DNA of 64,000 nucleotides from assembly GCA_035293845.1 (NCBI GenBank), contig DATGMB010000335.1, positions 1 to 64,000 on the forward strand, written 5' to 3'. Both the position numbers and the translations under genes were made by a program. Below are positions 16,976-24,211 of the stretch, one piece after another. The DNA comes from DATGMB01 sp035293845. Its GTDB lineage: Bacteria > Acidobacteriota > Terriglobia > Bryobacterales > Bryobacteraceae. Within the stretch, counting starts at the first letter, position 1. Each line of letters opens with the position of its first letter. Under the pieces are notes generated by a model, which had not been told where the DNA came from, did no database searches, and saw only the letters and a program-made list of their open reading frames with translations.

Positions 16976-18076
16976 CTACTTTCCGCAGGCCCTGGCAGTG
17001 CCCAGCCCGACGGAACTCGGGGAAAACAGGTTGTAATCGAGTTTCTGCGCGACGTAATCGATCACTTTCTGCCCTTTGACACTATTGCCCGCCTTGTCGA
17101 GCGGCGGCGCAAAGGTCGCAATCGCTCCCTTGCCAGGGGCAATTGCGATAATTCCACCGCCCACACCGCTTTTAGCCGGCAGCCCGACGTGCCATGCCCA
17201 ACTTCCCGAGGAGTCGTAGAGACCCGACATCGCCATGGCTGCCAGAATATATGGCACGTACTCCCCTTTGAGGACCCGGCGGCCGGTGACGGGATTGACT
17301 CCATTATTGGCGATGGTGGCGCCCATTATGGCGAGCTGTTTCGCATTGGCGCCGACCGAGCACTCTTTGGTATAAACGTCCACCGATTCCACCGGGTCTG
17401 CGTAGATGCGGTTATACTTTAGCAACAGTGCGGCTAGGGCGCGATTGCCCTGATTGGTTGCGGCTTCAGACTGGTAAACATCATTCAGAAGTGTGAGCTT
17501 CTCGCCGGCCGCTTCACTGTAAAAAAACAGAATCCGGTTCCACTTTTCGTCCGCCGTGCCCCGGAGCAGACTTACCGTGGCGATTGCGCCGGCGTTCACC
17601 ATCGGATTGGCAGTGCGGGTCGGCATGTCAACCACGGCGTCCACAGAGTTGAAAGGACGGCCCGTGGGTTCGTTGCCGATCTTGTCGAATACCACGTCGG
17701 GGCCCAGCTCATTCAAAGCGAGCGCCAATGTAAAAACCTTGGCGATCGACTGCATGGAGAACGTGTATTGCGCATCTCCCTTCAAGTACTGCCCGTTGTC
17801 GGTGGAGACGATCGCAATTCCGAACAGCTTCGGGTCCACCTTGGCCAGAACGGGAATGTAATCGGCATTCTTCCCGTCTGTGTTGCTGCGATATCGCGCA
17901 TACGCTTCATCGGCTGCTGCACGCACTTCCGCAGCTCGCGGCGCGACCGGGCTGCACTGGCCGGCGCCAACGCCCCCAGGGACACGACCGCGAAGATAAG
18001 GCTGTGATAGGAGGCCCAGGAGGGCCAGAAGGCACAACCCCATCCAAGTACACTGAGTTTTAGCACTGCGGCTCAT
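16976..18076 (-). CDS. glsA: glutaminase A with N-terminal export signal
   Basis: 366 aa, about 50 longer than typical cytosolic GlsA. It hydrolyses glutamine to glutamate and ammonia using a beta-lactamase-like fold. The SxxK pair is S110/K113 (QSIAKVF); NPMVNAGAI, ECSVGANAKQLA and SGVGGGI are further family blocks. Residues 12-26 (MGLCLLALLGLLSQP) form a hydrophobic signal or anchor, so the enzyme is probably periplasmic or membrane tethered. A strong AGGAGGT precedes ATG 18076. It lies between two outer-membrane porin genes, which fits scavenging of external glutamine or glutamine-containing material. Confidence 0.9.
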   Translation of the reverse strand: MSRSAKTQCTWMGLCLLALLGLLSQPYLRGRVPGGVGAGQCSPVAPRAAEVRAAADEAYARYRSNTDGKNADYIPVLAKVDPKLFGIAIVSTDNGQYLKGDAQYTFSMQSIAKVFTLALALNELGPDVVFDKIGNEPTGRPFNSVDAVVDMPTRTANPMVNAGAIATVSLLRGTADEKWNRILFFYSEAAGEKLTLLNDVYQSEAATNQGNRALAALLLKYNRIYADPVESVDVYTKECSVGANAKQLAIMGATIANNGVNPVTGRRVLKGEYVPYILAAMAMSGLYDSSGSWAWHVGLPAKSGVGGGIIAIAPGKGAIATFAPPLDKAGNSVKGQKVIDYVAQKLDYNLFSPSSVGLGTARACGK

Positions 18077-18162
18077 AGAGACCTCCTATATCTGCGATAC
18101 GCGATCTCAAAACCGGATTCTTTTTTCATCGCAACGTGCCCTGGCGTGACAGCAGACGGTCT

Positions 18163-19667
18163 CTAGCGGCCCGGCGCCGGATACTTGTTGATGTAATAAG
18201 TCACACTGGCCTGGAGCCGGGGCGCAACCCACTCGAAGTCGCTCTTGCGCTCCGCCATTCCATAGATATATTCCGCGCCGAATAGAAGCCGCACGGTGGG
18301 CTGACAGATCAGGTTGATGGTGTTGTATTGGCTGAAATGGTAAGTCGTCGGGGGATCGCCGGCCGGATTATTGATCTTCAGATAGCCCAGACTGACCGAG
18401 CTGCGCAGCATCTTCGTCCAGAAATGCGTATATCCGAACGCTACGGAGCCGGTGGGCGTCGCAACCAGACGGCCCTCCGCGTTAAAGCCTACATCGGTCC
18501 CCAAGCCGAAGTTGTCGTTGTAGTAATTGGAAATTCCTTTCCCGATCACGAATTGGAATACCAGGTTATCTTTGTTGCCGTGATTCTGCAGGAAAGGCAG
18601 GCCCCAAACGCCTGAAATCGAGATGCCATATGCGCCGACATGCCGGTTCAGATTAAATACCTGCTCATTGGGAACAATGCCGCCGACGTTACGAAATAAA
18701 GTGGCGATATGCATGTGTCCGTCGTTATTTTCATAACGGTAGAAAGCAACGAGATCGGGCCACTTCGAAGTGCCCTTCGGTGTTCCGAACTGCGTGGCGA
18801 ATGGAACATCCGTGCCGGATTTCTCCACCGAAACCCCGACCGAATGGTGTTTGCTGACCGGGTAGGTGTAGCGAAATTGAGGACTTCTTAACCCGATGAT
18901 GCCGGGAGGCCCTTCGAACTCCAGAGTGTCAGGAAATGCGTCCGGATCCGCGAACGCGCTCCAGGCCTGCCCGGCCAGGAAATTGTCGTACTGTGCGTAA
19001 AACTGGCGGAGGCGAATCGAGTTCCGGTCATAGTTGCTGAGGAAGTCGAAGTCGAAATAGATCTTCACTTCCTTCCCTGTATTGGCCAGCGTTCCCTGCC
19101 TGACCTCCCAGGTGAATCGTGTCGGCCGCATCGAAACAGTCGAATCTTCGGAATGCGGGGTGGGCGTCGAGGGAAAGCTGGAGGGGACATAGGCGCCATA
19201 GTAATTACCTGCAAAGTTCAGGTCATAGAACAAATCCGTTTTCACAAAGCCGCCGAACTTCATGTACGTTTGGGTGCCGGGAAGGCGAAAGTAACCGAGA
19301 AGTTCCGGATCCATCGGCTCATTGTCGATACGGGGCGCACCCATCTGCTCTTCGTTGGCGGTCTCTCGGGTCCTGGTTTCGGTGCCGTAGTAATCGACCG
19401 GGTAATGTGCAATCGGAACCTGGGATGTCTCGGGAACCGCCACCGGCGGCGCTGCAACCGGGGGCCGCTGTACCGGTACCGGGGCCGCGGGCTTCTGCGC
19501 CTCTTGAAGCGCAGCGATTTGCGCCTTCAGGTCTGTATCGTTTTTTGAGTGGACTCCTCGAACTCCAGGAGCTTCCTCTGCAAGTCCTGAAGATCTCCGG
19601 TCTGGGCGGGTGCTGCCGCGACACACAGCACGTATACCAGCATCAAATGACAGGTTCTGGCCGCCAT
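18163..19667 (-). CDS. DcaP-like trimeric porin gene, apparently frameshifted near its 5' end
   Basis: The main frame (stop at 18163) encodes a DcaP-like outer-membrane barrel of about 470 aa: coiled coil (DLKAQIAALQEAQ), Pro/Val linker, then SFPST, RFTWEVRQG, LRQFYAQYDNFLAGQAWS and many strands. The apparent N-terminus of that frame is meaningless. The proper signal peptide starts at ATG 19667 in another frame (MAARTCHLMLVYVLCVAAAP, then AQTGDLQDLQRKLLEFEEST) behind the ribosome site GGAGGT, and ends at a TGA at 19527. The two frames join in an A6 run (19541-19546) by a -1 shift, restoring a continuous heptad coiled coil. This could be a sequencing error, a real mutation, or programmed slippage. 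Confidence 0.8.
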
Positions 19668-19825
19668 GATTCTCGACCTCCGCTCAGTGACATGATGCCG
19701 GATCGTTCGTTGCGGTTACGGAGTAATTCGACTCTGTGTATCGCAGGTCATTAGTGGTGAAGGCCGGGACGGCAGCGCCCAAGACGTCCCGAAGCGCGCC
19801 TGCGTACGGCCGCCGGTCGCCGCTG

Positions 19826-20464
19826 TTAGTCCACTAACCCATTGCGTACCGCGAACCGCACCAGCTCGTTGATGCTGTGCAGGTTCAGCTTCTCCATGAT
19901 GCGCCCGCGGTGCGCATCGACGGTATACACGCTCAGATTGAGGACGCCGGCGATCTCTTTATTCGTCTTTCCCTCCGCCAGCATCTGCAGCACCTCGCGC
20001 TCGCGGCTGGTCAGCAGGTCGATGGGGTTGGTGACGTGGCGGCGGTAATCGTCCAGCACCGCGTTGGAAACGGCGGGGCTGAGATAGCCTTCGCCGGAAG
20101 CCACCGCGCGCACGGCGGAGAGCAGGTCCCCGGCCGGCGCATCCTTCAGCAGATAGCCGCGGGCGCCGGCGCGCAGCACTTCGCGCACGTAGACCGCGTC
20201 CTTGTGCATGCTGAGCGCGAGGATACGCGTATGCGGAGAGCTTTGCACGATCCGCCGCGTGGCTTCGATGCCGTTCAGCTCCGGCATCGCGACGTCCATC
20301 ACCACCACATCCGGCCGCAGTTTTTCGGCGGCCTCCACCGCCTCGCGGCCGTTGCCGGCTTCGCCCACGATCTCCATTTCCGGCTGCGCGCCGAGGATCA
20401 TCTTGAAGCCCTGCCGCACCACGGCGTGGTCGTCAGCCAGCAGGATGCGAATGCGTCTGTTCAT
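19826..20464 (-). CDS. NarL/FixJ-family response regulator
   Basis: 212 aa. Receiver domain with acidic pair D11/D12, phosphoacceptor D57 (VVVMDVAMP) and switch lysine in YLLKD, then a LuxR-type HTH (LTSREREVLQMLAEGKTNKEIA). It binds DNA when phosphorylated by the partner kinase. The 5' end overlaps the histidine kinase gene at 20433-21749 by 32 nt, so the two form one operon with the kinase first. Targets are unknown; palindromes just upstream of the kinase gene are candidate sites. Confidence 0.93.
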   Translation of the reverse strand: MNRRIRILLADDHAVVRQGFKMILGAQPEMEIVGEAGNGREAVEAAEKLRPDVVVMDVAMPELNGIEATRRIVQSSPHTRILALSMHKDAVYVREVLRAGARGYLLKDAPAGDLLSAVRAVASGEGYLSPAVSNAVLDDYRRHVTNPIDLLTSREREVLQMLAEGKTNKEIAGVLNLSVYTVDAHRGRIMEKLNLHSINELVRFAVRNGLVD

Positions 20465-21749
20465 GAATCGGCGCCCGTACCTTGATTACCACACCTTCCC
20501 CCGGCCGCGATTGGATCTCCGCCGTGCCGCCCATGCTGCGCGCCCGCGCGCGGATGCCGATGAGGCCAAGGCCGCGGCCACGCGGGGGCGGCGCGGCGCC
20601 GGTCTCCATGCCGCGTCCATCGTCCTTCACCGTCAGCACCGCATCGCCGCCCGATATCTCCAGTTTCAATGTCACGTGCCTGGCCCCCGAGTGCCGCGCC
20701 ACGTTGGTCAGCGCCTCCTGCGCGATGCGGAACAGGTGCGTTTCGGTATCGTCCGGCAGGCGCCCGGAATAGCCCGATTGCACCTGCACGTCGATGCCCG
20801 TGCGCGCGGTGAATCCGTCGGCCAGCCAGCGCAGCCCGGCTTCCAGGCCGAAATCGTCGAGGATGGTCGGCCGCAGCAGTTGCGACATCTGCCGCACGTT
20901 GCCGATCGCATCGTCGACCAGCCGCACGCAGTCGTCGAGGCGCGGCGTGGGGCCGGCGGACTGGAGGGCCGTGAGGTTGGTTTTCACGGCCGTCAGGGAT
21001 TGCCCCAGCTCATCGTGCAGCTCGTGCGAAAACCGCCGCGCCGTGGCCTCCTGGTCCTCCAGCATGTGCCAGGAGACGCGCGCCAGCTCCGCGGTCTGCC
21101 ACTCCATGCCGCGGATGAGCTGCGCGGCCATCCGCAGCGTCACTGCCGCGAAGACCACCGCCAGTAGCACGCAAACGCCGGCGAACCATGCGGAGAACGT
21201 GAGCAGCCGGCGCGAACGCCGGTCGATCTGCGCCTGCGCCGCGCTCACGCTGCGATACTCCGCCTCGATCAGCCGCGCGACTACGGCAATGAACGCTTCG
21301 TGGTAGCGGAACAGATCCACGGAGGCGTACGTCTCGACATTTTCGGCTGTAAGCAGCCGCCGCGCCTCCCGCGAGAAGTCGCGCGAGGTCTGCCGCAGCC
21401 GTTCCCAAAGATGCCGCTCGGGCGTCTTTTCGCCTTCGGCCGAGATCCGGTCGATATCGCGATCGGCCTGGTCGAGCTGCGCCATGATGTGGGCGTAGTC
21501 GACCGAATCGGGATCGCGCGCCAGGATCGAGAAAACGTCGTAGAGGCTGGTCTGCTGGGTGTGCAGCTCGTCGATGAGGTGGTTTGTGACGTTCTGGTCG
21601 CGCACCATGCTGGCGGCGTTCTGCTGGATCGACTGGATATTCCCGACGCCCACCAGCCCCGCGGCGAGCAGCAGCAAAATCACCAGGCTGAAGCCCGCGA
21701 GCAGCACTCCGAAAATGCTGCGCGGCGTGATTTCGTGCGGCCGAGGCAT
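20433..21749 (-). CDS. membrane sensor histidine kinase, HisKA_3/NarX-like
   Basis: 438 aa. Two membrane helices (about 13-36 and 183-206) bracket a helical periplasmic sensor of ~145 residues resembling four-helix-bundle sensors. The phosphoacceptor is H245 in SHELHDELGQ, followed by a HATPase domain with DDGRGM and GLGLIGIRARARSMGG. No HAMP is obvious; a short linker (AAQLIRGMEWQTAELA) connects to the catalytic core. Partner of the NarL-type regulator it overlaps. A GATACT -10-like hexamer and a 9-bp inverted repeat lie just upstream. Confidence 0.92.
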   Translation of the reverse strand: MPRPHEITPRSIFGVLLAGFSLVILLLLAAGLVGVGNIQSIQQNAASMVRDQNVTNHLIDELHTQQTSLYDVFSILARDPDSVDYAHIMAQLDQADRDIDRISAEGEKTPERHLWERLRQTSRDFSREARRLLTAENVETYASVDLFRYHEAFIAVVARLIEAEYRSVSAAQAQIDRRSRRLLTFSAWFAGVCVLLAVVFAAVTLRMAAQLIRGMEWQTAELARVSWHMLEDQEATARRFSHELHDELGQSLTAVKTNLTALQSAGPTPRLDDCVRLVDDAIGNVRQMSQLLRPTILDDFGLEAGLRWLADGFTARTGIDVQVQSGYSGRLPDDTETHLFRIAQEALTNVARHSGARHVTLKLEISGGDAVLTVKDDGRGMETGAAPPPRGRGLGLIGIRARARSMGGTAEIQSRPGEGVVIKVRAPIHEQTHSHPAG

Positions 21750-21758
21750 CCCGATTTC

Positions 21759-21798
21759 AGTATCGCGCGGCCCGGGGGGATTAACGCCGCGTTAATCC
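21759..21798 (-). promoter_or_regulatory. putative promoter and operator of the kinase/regulator operon
   Basis: On the minus strand GATACT (21764-21759) lies 9 nt before the kinase ATG. Immediately upstream, GGATTAACG (21778-21786) and CGTTAATCC (21790-21798) form a perfect 9-bp inverted repeat with a 3-nt centre, at about the -35 position. It is a good candidate binding site for the encoded LuxR-type regulator. Confidence 0.45.
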
Positions 21799-21901
21799 GG
21801 CTATGCCCCAATTCGGCGGCCTGCATAGCCTGCGCAGGCTATCGAGGATTTTCGGCCGCTGCCCGATGATGGAATTGTCAGCGGGCGGAAGGGCCCGCAA
21901 G
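21799..21901 (+). other. structured leader with competing inverted repeats before the Lys-rich small protein
   Basis: GCATAGCC at 21823-21830 can pair with GGCTATGC upstream (21799-21806). It is also half of a perfect 18-nt palindrome ATAGCCTGCGCAGGCTAT (21825-21842), so two exclusive pairings exist. A third hairpin, GCGGGC/GCCCGC (21881-21898), directly precedes the purine-rich ribosome site of the gene at 21916. Known riboswitch classes are not recognised. Confidence 0.4.
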
Positions 21902-21915
21902 GGAGAAGAGAGAAA

Positions 21916-22119
21916 ATGAAAAAGACGATGATCGCAATTGCTTTCGCGGTTGCTTCCGTTCCGATGATGTTCGCGGCTCAGGCGAATCCGCCGGCCAATC
22001 CGCCCGTCAACAGCGGAACCAAGACCGAAGCGCCGAAGGTGAAGAAGCACAGCAAGAAGGCCGTGAAGAAGGCCCCGAAGAAGGACGCCGGATCCACGGG
22101 TTCCGCCGCTTCCAAGTAG
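21916..22119 (+). CDS. small exported Lys/Ala/Pro-rich protein
   Basis: 67 aa. A clear signal peptide (MKKTMIAIAFAVASVPMMFA, cleavage after AQA) is followed by a low-complexity, strongly basic mature part with KKHSKK, KKAVKKAPKK and a Gly/Ser tail. GGGAGAAGAGAG upstream gives a ribosome site. No enzyme fold is possible at this size. A periplasmic polycation that binds polyanions such as LPS or nucleic acid is conceivable but not shown. It is followed by a strong intrinsic terminator at 22176, so it forms a monocistronic unit with a structured leader. Confidence 0.75.
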   Translation: MKKTMIAIAFAVASVPMMFAAQANPPANPPVNSGTKTEAPKVKKHSKKAVKKAPKKDAGSTGSAASK

Positions 22120-22175
22120 CACATACGGACGAAAAACCAGCCTGCCAACAGGAGGTTGTGATCCCCTATCGGAGG

Positions 22176-22217
22176 AGCCCCGCGGCCCCGGCCTCCCGGT
22201 GCCGCGGGGCTTTTTTT
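22176..22217 (+). terminator. intrinsic terminator of the Lys-rich small protein
   Basis: AGCCCCGCGGC (22176-22186) pairs perfectly with GCCGCGGGGCT (22201-22211) around a 14-nt loop and is followed by seven Ts. A textbook Rho-independent terminator 57 nt after the stop codon. Confidence 0.9.
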
Positions 22218-22324
22218 GTCCCCCGATTTGCCCACGCCTCCCGCCCGGCAGCAAGCCCGGAAGGCCGAGATTTCCGCGCGGCCAACCGCACCTGCCCGCC
22301 GCGGAACCGGGCCCGGCGCCACGT

Positions 22325-22351
22325 AAAACCGCCGAGGTTCGGCGGTTTTTT
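22325..22351 (+). terminator. second hairpin with T-run, possibly bidirectional
   Basis: AAAACCGCCGA (22325-22335) pairs with TCGGCGGTTTT (22339-22349) around GGT, with further Ts. The A-run on the left makes it usable on the minus strand too, for the converging pxpA gene. Confidence 0.75.
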
Positions 22352-22380
22352 CAGTTAAGTCATTGATTCCGCTAGTGGCG

Positions 22381-22400
22381 AACCGCCGAGCTCGGCGGTT
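22381..22400. repeat. perfect palindrome related to the preceding terminator stem
   Basis: AACCGCCGAGCTCGGCGGTT is a 20-nt perfect palindrome. It repeats the stem of the hairpin at 22325, and the half-site TCGGCGGTT occurs a third time at 22423-22431 just beyond the pxpA stop. The rest of the gap 22120-22433 holds no gene. Confidence 0.6.
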
Positions 22401-22433
22401 TTCCGTGGCGGAGACCGGTCTTTCGGCGGTTAC

Positions 22434-23126
22434 TCAGCCCCAGGCCGTCCGCTCCAGAGCCGCGCGGCACGCCCGCAGAATCCCGACCGCGCCCGGCGTA
22501 TCGCCATGGACGCAGATCGTCTGCGCCTTGCCCTCCCGCGCCAGGCGCACGGCCTGCGCGGCGGCGGCTTCGGGATCGGTGATCAGGGCATCGGCGAACT
22601 TGCGGTTGCGCAGCGTTCCGTCCGGTTCGTAGCGCCGGTCGGCGAAGGCTTCGCCCACGGGCTCGATCCCCATTTCCCGCCATACCTCCAGCATCGCCGA
22701 TGCGGCCAGCCCGAACACCGGAGCTCCGGGCCGCCAGCGGGTTACGCCTTCGCCGATTGCCCGCGCCACCGCGGCATCCTTCACCGCCACGTTATAAAGC
22801 GCGCCGTGCGGCTTCACATAGGCCACCGTGCCGCCCAGCCGCGCGACCACTTCCTCCAGCCGCCGGATCTGCTCGTAGACCGTCTCCGCGATTTCCGCCG
22901 GGCTCATCGGCATCTCGAGCCGCCCGAAATTCGCCCGGTCGGGATAGCCCGGATGCGCGCCGATTCGCACCCCGCGCTCCAGCGCCAGCCGCGCCGTGCG
23001 CTCCATCGTCGCCTCGTCGCCGGCGTGCCCGCCGCAGGCGATATTGGCCGATGTGATGTGCTGCATCAACGCCGCTTCGTGCGCGGCGTCTTCCAGTTCC
23101 CCCATGTCGCAGTTGAGGTCGATCAT
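22434..23126 (-). CDS. pxpA: 5-oxoprolinase subunit A (LamB/YcsF family)
   Basis: 230 aa. The family start MIDLNCDMGE fixes the N-terminus at 23126. Further blocks are ITSANIACGGHAGD, GAHPGYPDR, YVKPHGALYN, EAFADRRYEPDGTL and ICVHGDTPGA. With PxpB and PxpC it opens 5-oxoproline to glutamate with ATP. No pxpB or pxpC gene lies in this window. The upstream neighbour on the same strand is a small membrane protein five bases away, so the two share a transcript. Confidence 0.93.
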   Translation of the reverse strand: MIDLNCDMGELEDAAHEAALMQHITSANIACGGHAGDEATMERTARLALERGVRIGAHPGYPDRANFGRLEMPMSPAEIAETVYEQIRRLEEVVARLGGTVAYVKPHGALYNVAVKDAAVARAIGEGVTRWRPGAPVFGLAASAMLEVWREMGIEPVGEAFADRRYEPDGTLRNRKFADALITDPEAAAAQAVRLAREGKAQTICVHGDTPGAVGILRACRAALERTAWG

Positions 23127-23131
23127 CGCGT

Positions 23132-23548
23132 TCACCAGATGCGTCGCAGGCAGGCGGAAATCGCCACGATCGCAAGGCCGGAAATCACCGTGCCGGTGAG
23201 CATCCGCGTCCGCCGCGGGTTCTTCGGTTTCGTGATCAGCAGCGCCACCGCGAACACGTGCAGCGCCAGCAGCAGCTTCAGGCCGAGCAGGGCATGGTAC
23301 AGCGGGGAGTGCCCCGGACTGGTCAGCAGGTTGAATGTGCCCGATACCACCAGCCCGGCGATGGCCGCCACCACGAGGCTGCGGTACGTTGCCGCCGCCC
23401 GCGAATCGAAGCTCTCCCGGGCATCCGGCGCCAACGCCTGTTCCGAAGGTGCCATCACCAGCCGCCCGTAAAGCATGCCGCCGACCAGCGTGGCCATGGA
23501 CGAAAGGTGAAGCCACCGCATTACCACGAACAACGCGTCCGTAATCAT
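23132..23548 (-). CDS. CopD-like small integral membrane protein
   Basis: 138 aa with about four membrane helices (ALFVVMRWLHLSSMATLVGG; SLVVAAIAGLVVSGTFNLL; ALLGLKLLLALHVFAVALLI; GTVISGLAIVAISACL). The histidine in RWLHL and the pattern resemble the CopD/heme-copper-associated membrane family, but a copper role is not proven. The ATG at 23548 lies seven bases after a TATACT hexamer, suggesting a leaderless start. It precedes pxpA in the same direction and is divergent to the metallo-hydrolase gene. Confidence 0.7.
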   Translation of the reverse strand: MITDALFVVMRWLHLSSMATLVGGMLYGRLVMAPSEQALAPDARESFDSRAAATYRSLVVAAIAGLVVSGTFNLLTSPGHSPLYHALLGLKLLLALHVFAVALLITKPKNPRRTRMLTGTVISGLAIVAISACLRRIW

Positions 23549-23555
23549 ACCCGTG

Positions 23556-23565
23556 AGTATACAAT
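23556..23565. promoter_or_regulatory. overlapping divergent -10 elements
   Basis: The ten bases AGTATACAAT contain TATACT on the minus strand, 7 nt before the ATG at 23548, and TACAAT on the plus strand, 10 nt before the ATG at 23576. The starts are only 27 nt apart, so both promoters share this box and both messages would have almost no leader. Confidence 0.5.
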
Positions 23566-23575
23566 TGGCATAATC

Positions 23576-24211
23576 ATGATTCACGAGATCGTTCCGGTGG
23601 GCATGTTGCAGTGCAACTGCTCGATATTCGGCGACGAACAGACCCGCGAGGGAATGGTGGTCGATCCCGGCGACGAAATCGAGCGCATCCTTGCCGTCAT
23701 CCGCCGCCACGGCCTGACGGTGAAAGCCATCGTGATCACCCACGCCCACATCGACCACATCGGCGGCGCCCGCAAGCTGAAACAGGCCACCGGGGCCCCG
23801 GTGTATATGAACCTGAACGACGAGGAGCTGAAGGCCATGCTGGACGTGCAGGCCACGTGGCTCGGCATGCAGCCGGTGCCGCCGGTCGATATCGACGTGC
23901 CCGCGCGGGACGGAGATACGCTGGTGGTTGGCGCGGCCCAGTTCCATGTGCTCCACACTCCCGGCCATACCCAGGGCAGCATCAGCCTGTGGGCGCCTGC
24001 GGAGGGAAAGCTGGTGGCAGGCGACACGCTGTTCCGCGGCAGCATCGGACGTACCGACCTTCCCGGCGGCGATAGCCGCCAGATCCTGCGCTCGATTCAC
24101 GAGAAGCTGCTGCCTCTGCCCGAAGAAACCATCGTGATCCCCGGCCACGGCGAGAACACGACCATCGGGCAGGAGAAGCGCTCGAACCCGTTCGTGGGCG
24201 GTGGCGCATGA
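23576..24211 (+). CDS. MBL-fold metallo-hydrolase, glyoxalase II-like
   Basis: 211 aa. The binuclear metal motif THAHIDHIGG gives H56, H58, D60 and H61; HTPGHT, AGDTLF and PGHG provide the remaining ligands. The size and lack of a long C-terminal domain fit the YcbL/GloB-like group that hydrolyses S-lactoylglutathione-type thioesters, although the substrate is not certain. The start ATG at 23576 (MIHEIVPVGML) follows a -10-like TACAAT. The stop overlaps the alcohol dehydrogenase start by 4 nt (ATGA), so the two are coupled; an aldehyde or glyoxal detoxification pair is a reasonable reading. Confidence 0.88.
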   Translation: MIHEIVPVGMLQCNCSIFGDEQTREGMVVDPGDEIERILAVIRRHGLTVKAIVITHAHIDHIGGARKLKQATGAPVYMNLNDEELKAMLDVQATWLGMQPVPPVDIDVPARDGDTLVVGAAQFHVLHTPGHTQGSISLWAPAEGKLVAGDTLFRGSIGRTDLPGGDSRQILRSIHEKLLPLPEETIVIPGHGENTTIGQEKRSNPFVGGGA

